A stretch of DNA of 20,457 nucleotides from a virus. Where the stretch lies: the IMG/VR virus record IMGVR_UViG_3300042305_000673, positions 1 to 20,457 of that record; one strand, given 5' to 3'. The notes under the pieces were generated by a model. That model did no database searches. It had not been told where the DNA came from and was given only the letters and a program-made list of their open reading frames with translations. The position numbers and the translations under genes are program-made. This document shows positions 16,444 through 20,457 of this stretch, piece after piece (within the stretch, counting starts at the first letter, position 1; each line of letters starts with the position of its first letter).

Positions 16444-16525
16444 GTTAGGTCCGCCTAACTTGTATGCAACTTGTGTTACCGGTTGTTAGGTTGGCCTTAC
16501 TTGTATTGTACTTGTGCTGTGCCAA
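16444..16525. repeat. Two 41-base tandem repeats with iron-box-like palindromes (operator candidate)
   Basis: Units at 16444-16484 and 16485-16525 start GTTAGGT-N2-GCCT-N-ACTTGTAT and contain a second ACTTGTG exactly 11 bases (one helical turn) after the first. Each unit begins with a palindrome GTTAGG-N4-CCT(A/T)AC. The 19 bases from TTAGGT (16445-16463 and 16486-16504) match the DtxR/IdeR iron-box consensus TTAGGTTAGCCTAACCTAA at 14 of 19 positions each, by my count. ACTTGG recurs at 16533 and the inverted form ACAAGT overlaps the -35 at 16560-16565. This looks like a multi-site operator for the promoter just downstream. The binding protein could be a phage repressor or a host DtxR/IdeR-type regulator. 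Confidence 0.65.
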
Positions 16526-16556
16526 TTGTCACACTTGGATAGTTGGTCAAATACCC

Positions 16557-16585
16557 TTGACAAGTGTCGCACGGTTCCCTAGAGT
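16557..16585 (+). promoter_or_regulatory. Sigma70-type promoter of the rightward gene cluster
   Basis: TTGACA (16557-16562), a 17-base spacer and TAGAGT (16580-16585) form the best promoter in the window. Transcription should start near 16592, about 37 bases before the first ATG. The -35 overlaps an inverted ACTTGT element, so a protein bound to the upstream array could block or assist polymerase. Confidence 0.8.
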
Positions 16586-16603
16586 GTGGTCATGCAGGCA
16601 CCG

Positions 16604-16631
16604 AGCTTGCCACCAGAAAGGGGAAACAATG
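16604..16631 (+). promoter_or_regulatory. Start-associated leader motif, copy 1
   Basis: AGCTTGC, five bases, then GAAAGGGG and ATG at 16629. The GAAAGGGG core recurs before starts at 17024, 17405 (GAAAGGG), 18017 (GAAAAAGGGGG) and 19040; the AGCTTGC part recurs only at 17988. It is a strong ribosome binding site whose conservation goes beyond what Shine-Dalgarno pairing needs. Confidence 0.7.
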
Positions 16632-16928
16632 TCTAGCAAGTGGGCAACAAACTATGGGGAGGTGCAGGCGGTGAGAACCCTTGCGGACTATCCCCGCTAT
16701 GAGGGGGTGTGCGAGGATTGCCACACGGCGGGGCTGGTGGCGGACGACCTCGGCGGGGGAGGCCCGCTGTGCCGTGACTGTATGACCGCATGCCTCATGT
16801 ACTGGGAGAGGCGGGCAGGCTCCGTGAGCGACATCGTGTTTGAGCCTGTCGCTACGGGTGAGGTCCCTCGCCGTGTCTACGATGCGGTCATGGAATCCTA
16901 CTGGCAGAACCTCACCAAGGGTTGGTGA
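16629..16928 (+). CDS. Small zinc-finger-like protein, first gene of the rightward cluster
   Basis: The 99-residue protein starts MSSKWATNYGEVQAVRTLAD. Two cysteine pairs, C28-x2-C31 (CEDC) and C48-x2-C51 (CRDC), separated by 16 residues, are laid out like a zinc ribbon or treble clef, with a further C55. The C-terminal part (FEPVATGEVPRRVYDAVMESYW) is probably helical. No named family is recognised. The ATG at 16629 is chosen because GAAAGGGG lies just upstream and the promoter at 16557-16585 would transcribe it as first gene; the longer frame from 16464 would start before the promoter. As first early-type gene it may act on host or phage transcription, but that is a guess. Confidence 0.82.
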   Translation: MSSKWATNYGEVQAVRTLADYPRYEGVCEDCHTAGLVADDLGGGGPLCRDCMTACLMYWERRAGSVSDIVFEPVATGEVPRRVYDAVMESYWQNLTKGW

Positions 16929-17023
16929 GGACTGACCAGGACGGGCGGGGCAAGGCCCGCGACAGGCTCGCCGCCTGTCCGCCCGCTACCGCACTGGCGG
17001 TACAACCTAGAAAGGGGAACATA
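16929..17023 (+). other. Intergenic hairpins between cluster genes 1 and 2
   Basis: Two perfect stem-loops lie here: GACAGGC/GCCTGTC with loop TCGCC (16961-16979) and TACCGC/GCGGTA with loop ACTG (16987-17002). No T-tract follows, so they more likely stabilise or separate the mRNA than end it. The second start-associated motif GAAAGGGG (17010-17017) follows, before ATG 17024. Confidence 0.6.
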
Positions 17024-17317
17024 ATGGGCAGGACCTACGAAAAGGTCATGGATGCCGCGCGGGAACGTGGCTACGAGGCGGGCCGGATGGCGGCCCGCAA
17101 CGGAGAAAGGCGTATCGATCCACTGTCGGGCGAGTGGGCCGGCGAGTCGATGCCGGAGCTTATCGGGGACCTTGTGGATGAGGCGGCGACGATTCACGGC
17201 GGGGACCCGGACGCGGACTGTTGGGATGACGTGGCGAACGAATACGAAACAGGCTATGAGGACGGGCAACGGGCAGAATGGGGAGACACTCTCGCGGATT
17301 CTCTCGCAGCGGACTGA
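17024..17317 (+). CDS. Conserved actinophage accessory protein (DPLSGEWA type), 97 aa
   Basis: The acidic 97-residue protein begins MGRTYEKVMDAARERGYEAG. It has two similar motifs, GYEAGRMAA (17-25) and GYEDGQRAEW near the C-terminus, on either side of a conserved-looking core DPLSGEWAGESMPELIGDLV. I associate the core DPLSGEWA and the YExGY pattern with small actinophage proteins of unknown function; this is recall, not a search. The duplicated motif suggests a helical protein built from two halves. Strong GAAAGGGG ribosome binding site seven bases before the ATG. No catalytic residues are evident. Confidence 0.82.
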   Translation: MGRTYEKVMDAARERGYEAGRMAARNGERRIDPLSGEWAGESMPELIGDLVDEAATIHGGDPDADCWDDVANEYETGYEDGQRAEWGDTLADSLAAD

Positions 17318-17404
17318 ATGCCGAAACAGTCCTGCTAGGGACTGTCTCGCGGAGATGGCCTCCCGCGACTGATGAGGCAGGCCACCAATGAAAGGGTAAA
17401 CATA
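17318..17404 (+). other. Intergenic hairpin between cluster genes 2 and 3
   Basis: ACAGTCC and GGACTGT form a perfect 7-bp stem with a 6-base loop (17326-17345). A second pairing TGGCCT/AGGCCA (17356-17361 with 17379-17384) has a long loop and is weaker. GAAAGGG (17390-17396) then precedes ATG 17405. The layout (hairpins, then start-associated motif, then gene) repeats that of the preceding gap. Confidence 0.55.
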
Positions 17405-17659
17405 ATGGCAACGACGGGACGGGCAGGGGATGAGGCCCCGCCGAACGGGATACCGCGGCCTAGCGCGGTGGAACTTGCCGCGGCAGAAATGCAAGCGGCG
17501 GCACGGACGTTCGACCGGGCGTATCATGCGGGCGCGGATCGTGGCACGCTTGCCGTATTGCGGGCGGCGCACAACCGTGCGCGCGGTGAGTGGCTGCGGG
17601 CGCGTGCGGCGGCAGGCGACACGCAAGCGGCGGTGCTAGTGGCGTTCGGGGCGGCGTAG
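17405..17659 (+). CDS. Small Ala/Arg-rich helical protein, 84 aa, unknown
   Basis: The protein begins MATTGRAGDEAPPNGIPRPS and continues as a long predicted helix with Ala, Arg and Glu (VELAAAEMQAAARTFDRAYH, LAVLRAAHNRARGEWLRARAAAG). No domain is recognised. The composition is strongly biased and could reflect high GC as much as function. The ATG at 17405 has GAAAGGG upstream; an earlier in-frame start at 17372 lies in the hairpin region without such a site. Its TAG stop shares a base with the GTG of the next gene. Possibly a small coiled-coil protein interacting with DNA or a partner. Confidence 0.7.
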   Translation: MATTGRAGDEAPPNGIPRPSAVELAAAEMQAAARTFDRAYHAGADRGTLAVLRAAHNRARGEWLRARAAAGDTQAAVLVAFGAA

Positions 17660-17865
17660 TGGAACGCGGCAACAAGTACGCGGGGCCGTGTCACTTGTGC
17701 GGGCAGACTGTCCCGGCGGGTGCGGGCAGACTGTTGCGGAATGTGGACGGGCGGCGGTTCGTGGTGATTCACGCGCCGTCAGTGTGGCACGGGTCGCCGG
17801 TGTCGGGGCGGTGGGCTGGCGGATGTCCGGACCCGGACGGGACGGTGCTAGTAGCGGCGGACTGA
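17659..17865 (+). CDS. Small Cys/His zinc-site protein, 68 aa
   Basis: GTG at 17659 overlaps the preceding TAG (TAGTG). The protein reads (M)ERGNKYAGPCHLCGQTVPAG, then RLLRNVDGRRFVVIHAPSVW, and ends GGCPDPDGTVLVAAD. C11-x2-C14, H38 and C56 could form one zinc site, as in small treble-clef proteins. Such proteins starting with CxxCG and a VIHA segment are familiar to me from actinophages without known role. The alternative longer frame from 17590 would overlap the upstream gene fully and is rejected. The tRNA-like fold starts 8 bases after its stop. Confidence 0.75.
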   Translation: MERGNKYAGPCHLCGQTVPAGAGRLLRNVDGRRFVVIHAPSVWHGSPVSGRWAGGCPDPDGTVLVAAD

Positions 17866-17873
17866 TCCGCCTG

Positions 17874-17919
17874 GCGCGGCGGGATCGGCCCGCTAGGTGG
17901 GTTCGATTCCCACCCGCGC
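17874..17919 (+). other. Compact tRNA-like fold with canonical T-arm (or tRNA-derived attachment core)
   Basis: A perfect T-arm GTGGG-TTCGATT-CCCAC (17897-17913) is followed by CCGCGC (17914-17919), which pairs fully with GCGCGG at 17874-17879 as an acceptor-like stem. Between them CGGG/CCCG (17880-17883 with 17889-17892) makes a short hairpin with loop ATCGG. The D-arm and a proper anticodon arm (7-base loop with U33) are missing, and CCA is not encoded (CTA follows the adenine). It is therefore not a normal tRNA. It may be a degenerate tRNA, a tRNA mimic, or the 3' end of a host tRNA gene kept as an integration core. Confidence 0.6.
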
Positions 17920-17922
17920 ACT

Positions 17923-17940
17923 ACCCTTACGAGGGTTCTT
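17923..17940 (+). terminator. Small hairpin with TACG loop, possible weak terminator
   Basis: ACCCT and AGGGT (17923-17927 and 17932-17936) pair around TACG and are followed by TCTT. It lies between the tRNA-like fold and the second TTGACA. The stem is short, so termination would be partial at best. Confidence 0.35.
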
Positions 17941-18019
17941 GACACGGGCAAGGATTCGTGCCACGATTGCAGAACAGGACGGGCGCAAGCTTGCTAACAG
18001 AAAAAGGGGGCCAGTAATG
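17939..18019 (+). promoter_or_regulatory. Second promoter-leader module (copy 2)
   Basis: TTGACA (17939-17944) lies 49 bases before AGCTTGC (17988-17994), against 47 in copy 1, and AGCTTGC is again 12 bases before the GAAA of the ribosome binding site (18000). The 16 bases AGCTTGCYAMCAGAAA agree at 14 positions between the copies. The -10 is poor (ACGATT at 18-base spacing), so promoter activity is uncertain, though the leader duplication is clear. Confidence 0.5.
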
Positions 18020-18466
18020 GCAACAGAACAGAGAGACAAGGCCACGGGGCAAGTGTTCCCGTGCGAGTGCAAAGGATGCCGCGGGCGTACCGCGGATCTC
18101 GCGTCGGTGTGGCGTTGGGAACACATCCCGGACCGGGTGGCGGGCCACTATTTCGACGCGGCAACGCGGCGGTTTTTCCGTTCGCGTATCAACAGCTGGC
18201 GGCAGCTGGCTGGCGGTGCGTTGGCGGTGCGGGAGTCTTCCGCGGGGGACATGGAAAACACTTGGCGGGCGCATCGTGTGGTTCTGTTCTGCCGCTACGG
18301 GTCATTGGTGACCCGCTACGGGCGAGACGGCGCGGACGATCTCACGTCCACGCCCTGGCGGACGGGTGACGCGGCGGAACGGTTCATGCGTGGCCTTGAC
18401 ATTGGCGCGGCGGACGGGTGCGAGTGCCACGGCTGCACCCTCGACCGGAACGGGCGGGGCAAGTGA
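18017..18466 (+). CDS. Protein with paired CECxGC motifs, 149 aa
   Basis: The protein starts MATEQRDKATGQVFPCECKG. CECKGC (residues 16-21) near the N-terminus is matched by CECHGC (135-140) near the C-terminus, which could come together to bind one zinc or an Fe-S cluster. The middle is rich in Arg and aromatic residues (SVWRWEHIPDRVAGHYFDAA, RFFRSRINSWRQLAGG, NTWRAHRVVLFCRYGSLVTR), suggesting nucleic-acid contact. No family is recognised. ATG 18017 follows a strong AAAAAGGGGG site and the second promoter-leader module, so it heads the second half of the cluster. Its TGA shares a base with the next ATG (TGATG). Confidence 0.8.
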   Translation: MATEQRDKATGQVFPCECKGCRGRTADLASVWRWEHIPDRVAGHYFDAATRRFFRSRINSWRQLAGGALAVRESSAGDMENTWRAHRVVLFCRYGSLVTRYGRDGADDLTSTPWRTGDAAERFMRGLDIGAADGCECHGCTLDRNGRGK

Positions 18467-18816
18467 TGAAGCGTACCGAATGGGAAGTGACTGCCATTCA
18501 CATGGCTAACCCCGCCGCTAGCTTTACCGTGTGGGACTGGTCACCCGATAGGGCCGTGGCGCGGGTGATCGAATGGGAAACACCCGCCCGAATTGGTGAC
18601 TACTACGTCACGGTTCACCACATACCTAGCGGGGTGGCTACCACATACAACGGGGGCGATTATCTCGTGGACGGCGGCAAGGAGGCGGGGGTGCCGTGCG
18701 TAGACTGCGGCGGCCCGTGCAACGCTGCCGACAGTGTGGCGGACGATTCCGGGCTGGCGTGGTGCGGGTCTTTCTACGGTAACGGGTGCGCCGATCGGAA
18801 CGGGGGCCAGGCATGA
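18466..18816 (+). CDS. Cys-rich C-terminal protein of unknown function, 116 aa
   Basis: The N-terminal two thirds look like a small beta-rich domain: MKRTEWEVTAIHMANPAASF, TVWDWSPDRAVARVIEWETP and DYYVTVHHIPSGVATTYNGG. The C-terminal third has C78-x2-C81-x3-C85 and C100, C108 (VPCVDCGGPC, AWCGSFYGNGC), a plausible zinc site. No named family is recognised. Translation is coupled to the upstream gene by a TGATG junction and to the next gene by ATGA (18813-18816), so the genes at 18017, 18466 and 18813 form one unit. Confidence 0.8.
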   Translation: MKRTEWEVTAIHMANPAASFTVWDWSPDRAVARVIEWETPARIGDYYVTVHHIPSGVATTYNGGDYLVDGGKEAGVPCVDCGGPCNAADSVADDSGLAWCGSFYGNGCADRNGGQA

Positions 18817-19040
18817 GCGCGGACGAATTGGTGCGGGCGTGGCGAATCATCGACAACGCTGCCCGCGAGCTGGCAGACACCCGCATTATGGCGGCCCTGC
18901 CGGACGATGCGCGGGGAGTGTTCGACGGTATCGCGTGGACGTTGGGCTATGTCGCCGCAATGATCGACCCGCACCCGCGGGAAGAAACAGACACGGACGG
19001 GGCGCACCCGTTCGGTAACGCCACTGAAAGGGGCAACTAA
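18813..19040 (+). CDS. Small acidic helical protein, 75 aa, unknown
   Basis: The protein begins MSADELVRAWRIIDNAAREL, continues ADTRIMAALPDDARGVFDGI and AWTLGYVAAMIDPHPREETD, and is probably all-helical and acidic. No family is recognised. The start was set at ATG 18813, which overlaps the upstream stop (ATGA), in preference to 18786 further inside that gene. The stop TAA shares a base with the next ATG (TAATG), and the next gene's GAAAGGGG site lies within this gene's last codons. Confidence 0.77.
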   Translation: MSADELVRAWRIIDNAARELADTRIMAALPDDARGVFDGIAWTLGYVAAMIDPHPREETDTDGAHPFGNATERGN

Positions 19041-19303
19041 TGAACAGACGGTCGGACTGGCACCCGTCCTACGGGACCCCGATACCGCGTACCCTTGCGG
19101 AACGGACCGCCGCCATGCGCGACAGGCAAGGCATACCACACCCGCGCCGACTGTACGGCTGGGGTATCGCGTTCGGGTTCCTATTGATGTTCGCAGGGCT
19201 TCCCCTGGCAGACAACTATTTCGGGTTGGCCCTCATAGTGCAGGCGGTCGGGGCAGCGTTCGTCGTCCCGAACGTGAAAGCTCTCGAACGCCGCAGGAAG
19301 TGA
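19040..19303 (+). CDS. Small membrane protein with two predicted helices, 87 aa
   Basis: After a polar N-terminus (MNRRSDWHPSYGTPIPRTLA) come two hydrophobic segments: LYGWGIAFGFLLMFAGLPLA (about 38-57) and FGLALIVQAVGAAFVVP (about 61-77), joined by a short DNY turn. It ends with the basic tail ALERRRK. This is a hairpin membrane topology with both ends probably in the cytoplasm. A holin could look like this, but the place inside an early-type cluster with no lysin nearby makes superinfection exclusion or host-envelope modification equally possible. The start-associated motif GAAAGGGG (19026-19033) precedes ATG 19040. Confidence 0.8.
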   Translation: MNRRSDWHPSYGTPIPRTLAERTAAMRDRQGIPHPRRLYGWGIAFGFLLMFAGLPLADNYFGLALIVQAVGAAFVVPNVKALERRRK

Positions 19304-19527
19304 TCCGCAAAAGAAAGCGTGACACCCGCTACCTCATCGCCAAGACTGTCAGCGGGCGGTCCGTTGCATGGTTCCGATACTCGCGCACCGAAGTGTGGCA
19401 GTGGGTACGGCAACCCGAACGGGCCACCCGGTTCCGCAGCCATGACGACGCGGATCATGCAGCCGTGAGCTGTACGATGTGTTACGCGCACCAATACAGA
19501 ATCGAGACGGCACCCGACAGGGTGTGA
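19300..19527 (+). CDS. Small basic protein, 75 aa, last gene of rightward cluster
   Basis: GTG 19300 overlaps the preceding TGA as GTGA. The protein reads (M)IRKRKRDTRYLIAKTVSGRS, then VAWFRYSRTEVWQWVRQPERATRFRS, then a C-terminal part with H and C residues (DDADHAAVSCTMCYAHQYRI). It is basic and aromatic; C58-x2-C61 (CTMC) is a single cysteine pair near histidines. No family is recognised. It may bind nucleic acid. The terminator at 19544-19580 follows 16 bases after its stop. Confidence 0.75.
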   Translation: MIRKRKRDTRYLIAKTVSGRSVAWFRYSRTEVWQWVRQPERATRFRSHDDADHAAVSCTMCYAHQYRIETAPDRV

Positions 19528-19543
19528 TAATCTCCCCCTGAGG

Positions 19544-19592
19544 CCCCGCCCACTGGTTCCCCCTTCCCGGTGCGGCGGGGTTCTCCCTTTCC
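19544..19592 (+). terminator. Strong terminator ending the rightward cluster
   Basis: CCCCGCC (19544-19550) pairs with GGCGGGG (19574-19580). After one bulged C the stem continues CACTGG/CCGGTG, giving 13 pairs and a 10-base loop. TTCTCCCTTT follows on the plus strand. On the minus strand no T-run follows, but the stem could still slow transcripts arriving from the WhiB gene. Confidence 0.8.
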
Positions 19593-19692
19593 TGGGGTCA
19601 GTCAGCTGGCAATAACGTCATGACGAAAAGGCTAAGCACCCTGCATACGGGGCAGCACGGGATCGTGGTGCAGGCGTGATCCTGGAGGGCGT
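19593..19692. other. Convergent intergenic spacer
   Basis: About 100 bases separate the terminator from the end of the WhiB-like gene. A 19-codon ATG frame at 19620 has no ribosome binding site and is not called. No other structure was recognised. Confidence 0.5.
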
Positions 19693-19959
19693 TTATCGTA
19701 GGCGGATCGTGAGAGGGTGCGCGGTATGTATGTCCCGTTCGCGTGGGGTCATACCGGCCCACATACCGTTGCGGCGGCCTGCCTCAGCCTCGAACGGCAG
19801 AACGAACGCAAGACAGTCAGCTTTGACGATGCAGCCTTCACAGTAGGTGCGGGCCTTGCGCCACCAATGACTCGATGAGTCCCCCTGGGGTATCTCCGGG
19901 AAGAACACACCGATAGGCACACCTTTACAGGCAGCCTTGTCGCGCCACGCTTGGCTCAT
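19693..19959 (-). CDS. whiB-like: WhiB-like Fe-S transcription regulator
   Basis: The 88-residue protein has the four cysteines of the Wbl family: C11 (AACKGV), C40, C43 and C49 in YCEGCIVKADC, i.e. Cx2Cx5C. These hold a [4Fe-4S] cluster. The family's G-x-W-x-G turn is GMWAG (65-69), followed by the basic TPRER. FFPE (19-22) is also typical. Wbl proteins occur only in actinobacteria and their phages and bind the sigma A region 4; phage versions such as WhiB of TM4 can alter host septation and exclude superinfection. The ATG overlaps the preceding stop (ATGA), so it is expressed with the Cys-rich gene and the methyltransferase. Its terminal RLR tail is short; no AT-hook is seen. Confidence 0.93.
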   Translation of the reverse strand: MSQAWRDKAACKGVPIGVFFPEIPQGDSSSHWWRKARTYCEGCIVKADCLAFVLPFEAEAGRRNGMWAGMTPRERDIHTAHPLTIRLR

Positions 19960-20132
19960 GTCTTTTTCTTTCTTGGGGTGATGATCCCGCGTCGTCGTGC
20001 CTGGATGCGTTCAGCTTCGGCGTTGTGTTCGTTCCGCCGGACATGACACATACAGGGGCATGAGCGGTGGATGTCTTCGGGCCACAGCGTTAGGGCGCGT
20101 TCAACGGTTCCGCAGTGGTCACATTCCAGCAT
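19956..20132 (-). CDS. Small Cys-rich protein between methyltransferase and WhiB-like genes
   Basis: The 58-residue protein reads MLECDHCGTVERALTLWPED, then IHRSCPCMCHVRRNEHNAEA and a basic tail ending RRRGIITPRKKKT. C4-x2-C7 and the C25-x-C27-x-C29-H30 cluster suggest a zinc finger, and the basic tail suggests nucleic-acid binding. The ATG at 20132 overlaps the end of the methyltransferase by 14 bases; earlier in-frame starts (20195, 20222) would overlap it much more and add non-conserved-looking sequence, so I prefer 20132. The stop overlaps the WhiB-like start (ATGA). Function unknown; start moderately certain. Confidence 0.7.
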   Translation of the reverse strand: MLECDHCGTVERALTLWPEDIHRSCPCMCHVRRNEHNAEAERIQARRRGIITPRKKKT

Positions 20133-20457
20133 CGGAACGCCGTTCAGCTTCAAGCTGGTCAAGGTAGTGGTCCATGAACGAGCGTGGTTCAGCATCGGGA
20201 CGGCATCGCATGATGGCTTCACCGATCCATTGTGCGACCGGGGAGGCGACCCCGTTGCCGCACATTTTGTAGCGGTTGGTGTCTGAGACGGGGCCGTTGG
20301 TGCCGACAGCGGTGTGATTATCGGGCCATCCCATTAGCCGTTCACATTCGAGTGGGGTGAGGCGGCGTACCTGCATTGTTGGTTCCTCTTGGTCGTCGGT
20401 GACTGCAATGTCAAACTGGAATCTTCCGAGACAAGCGGGCCTTTGCCCCCACCGGGT
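20119..20457 (-). CDS. Cytosine-C5 DNA methyltransferase, C-terminal part (partial, right edge)
   Basis: The frame stays open to the window edge, and 112 residues are visible. It contains the C-terminal motifs of m5C methyltransferases: VRRLTPLECERLMGWPDNHT (motif IX region) and RYKMCGNGVASPVAQWIGEA (motif X, with GN-x-V). The catalytic PC motif IV and ENV motif VI would lie beyond the edge. The preceding residues FDIAVTDDQEEPTMQ continue the protein, so the ATG at 20376 is internal. Such genes in phages protect DNA from host restriction. The stop overlaps the small Cys-rich gene, and the WhiB-like gene follows: one leftward operon. Confidence 0.9.
   Translation of the reverse strand, partial: TRWGQRPACLGRFQFDIAVTDDQEEPTMQVRRLTPLECERLMGWPDNHTAVGTNGPVSDTNRYKMCGNGVASPVAQWIGEAIMRCRPDAEPRSFMDHYLDQLEAERRSDAGM

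Larger units (their letters stand above)
15760..16628. other. Divergent non-coding control region (869 bases)
   Basis: No convincing gene was found on either strand; the open frames here have no recognisable protein and no ribosome binding site. The segment separates the leftward late operon from the rightward cluster. It contains a perfect TTGACA on the plus strand at 15780-15785, a short direct repeat TCACAGCA in 16160-16200, three strong hairpins, and the tandem repeats and promoter listed separately. A DNA packaging site (cos or pac) beside the terminase gene, a replication origin and a structured RNA are all possible. Nothing seen decides between them. Confidence 0.7.

Noticed and set aside
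15760-16628. CRISPR array or insertion-sequence ends in the gap
   Set aside because: Repeats are only two degenerate 41-base units without spacers, and no transposase or terminal inverted repeats are present.
17845-17921. Full cloverleaf tRNA of about 77 bases
   Set aside because: A D-arm can be drawn (GCGG/CCGC), but seven extra bases lie before the anticodon stem, U33 is missing, the variable loop has two bases and the acceptor stem pairs badly. Only the compact tRNA-like fold is supported.
19620-19679. Nineteen-codon ATG frame after the cluster terminator
   Set aside because: No ribosome binding site and no promoter downstream of the terminator.

Overview
The window looks like part of the genome of a tailed phage, most likely short-tailed (podovirus-like), infecting an actinobacterium. 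The phage assignment rests on a recognisable large terminase, portal, scaffold and N4-gp56-type major capsid gene in one block. The actinobacterial host is inferred from a WhiB-type Fe-S regulator gene, high GC, and several small proteins of types I recognise from actinobacteriophages. No integrase, lysin, DNA polymerase, CRISPR array or insertion sequence is visible.

Positions 1-15759 form one leftward (minus-strand) late operon. In transcription order it holds terminase with an N-terminal helix-turn-helix, portal, a small linker protein, a 1550-residue giant protein, three further helical proteins that are probably ejected or internal virion proteins, a 35-residue zinc-ribbon protein, scaffold, major capsid protein, a strong terminator, two small conserved virion-module proteins, a GT-B glycosyltransferase with an extra C-terminal domain, two small basic proteins, and the first codons of a gene running off the left edge. 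Most junctions are 1-4 base stop/start overlaps (TGATG, ATGA, GTGA), so translation is tightly coupled. Promoter-like or terminator-like breaks occur only around the scaffold/capsid pair.

Positions 15760-16628 are a divergent, gene-free control region. It contains several strong hairpins including a rightward terminator, then two 41-base tandem repeats carrying iron-box-like palindromes and phased ACTTGT elements, then a near-consensus sigma70-type promoter.

Positions 16629-19527 are a rightward cluster of nine small genes of unknown function. They are very GC-rich, several have zinc-type cysteine pairs, and five share a start-associated leader (GAAAGGGG just before ATG). A compact tRNA-like fold and a second copy of the promoter-leader module lie at 17874-18016. 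A 13-bp-stem terminator at 19544-19580 closes the cluster.

Positions 19693-20457 are leftward again: the C-terminal part of a cytosine-C5 DNA methyltransferase (cut by the right edge), a small Cys-rich protein and the WhiB-like regulator, overlapping as one operon. The least described parts are the control region with its operator-like array and the rightward cluster it controls.
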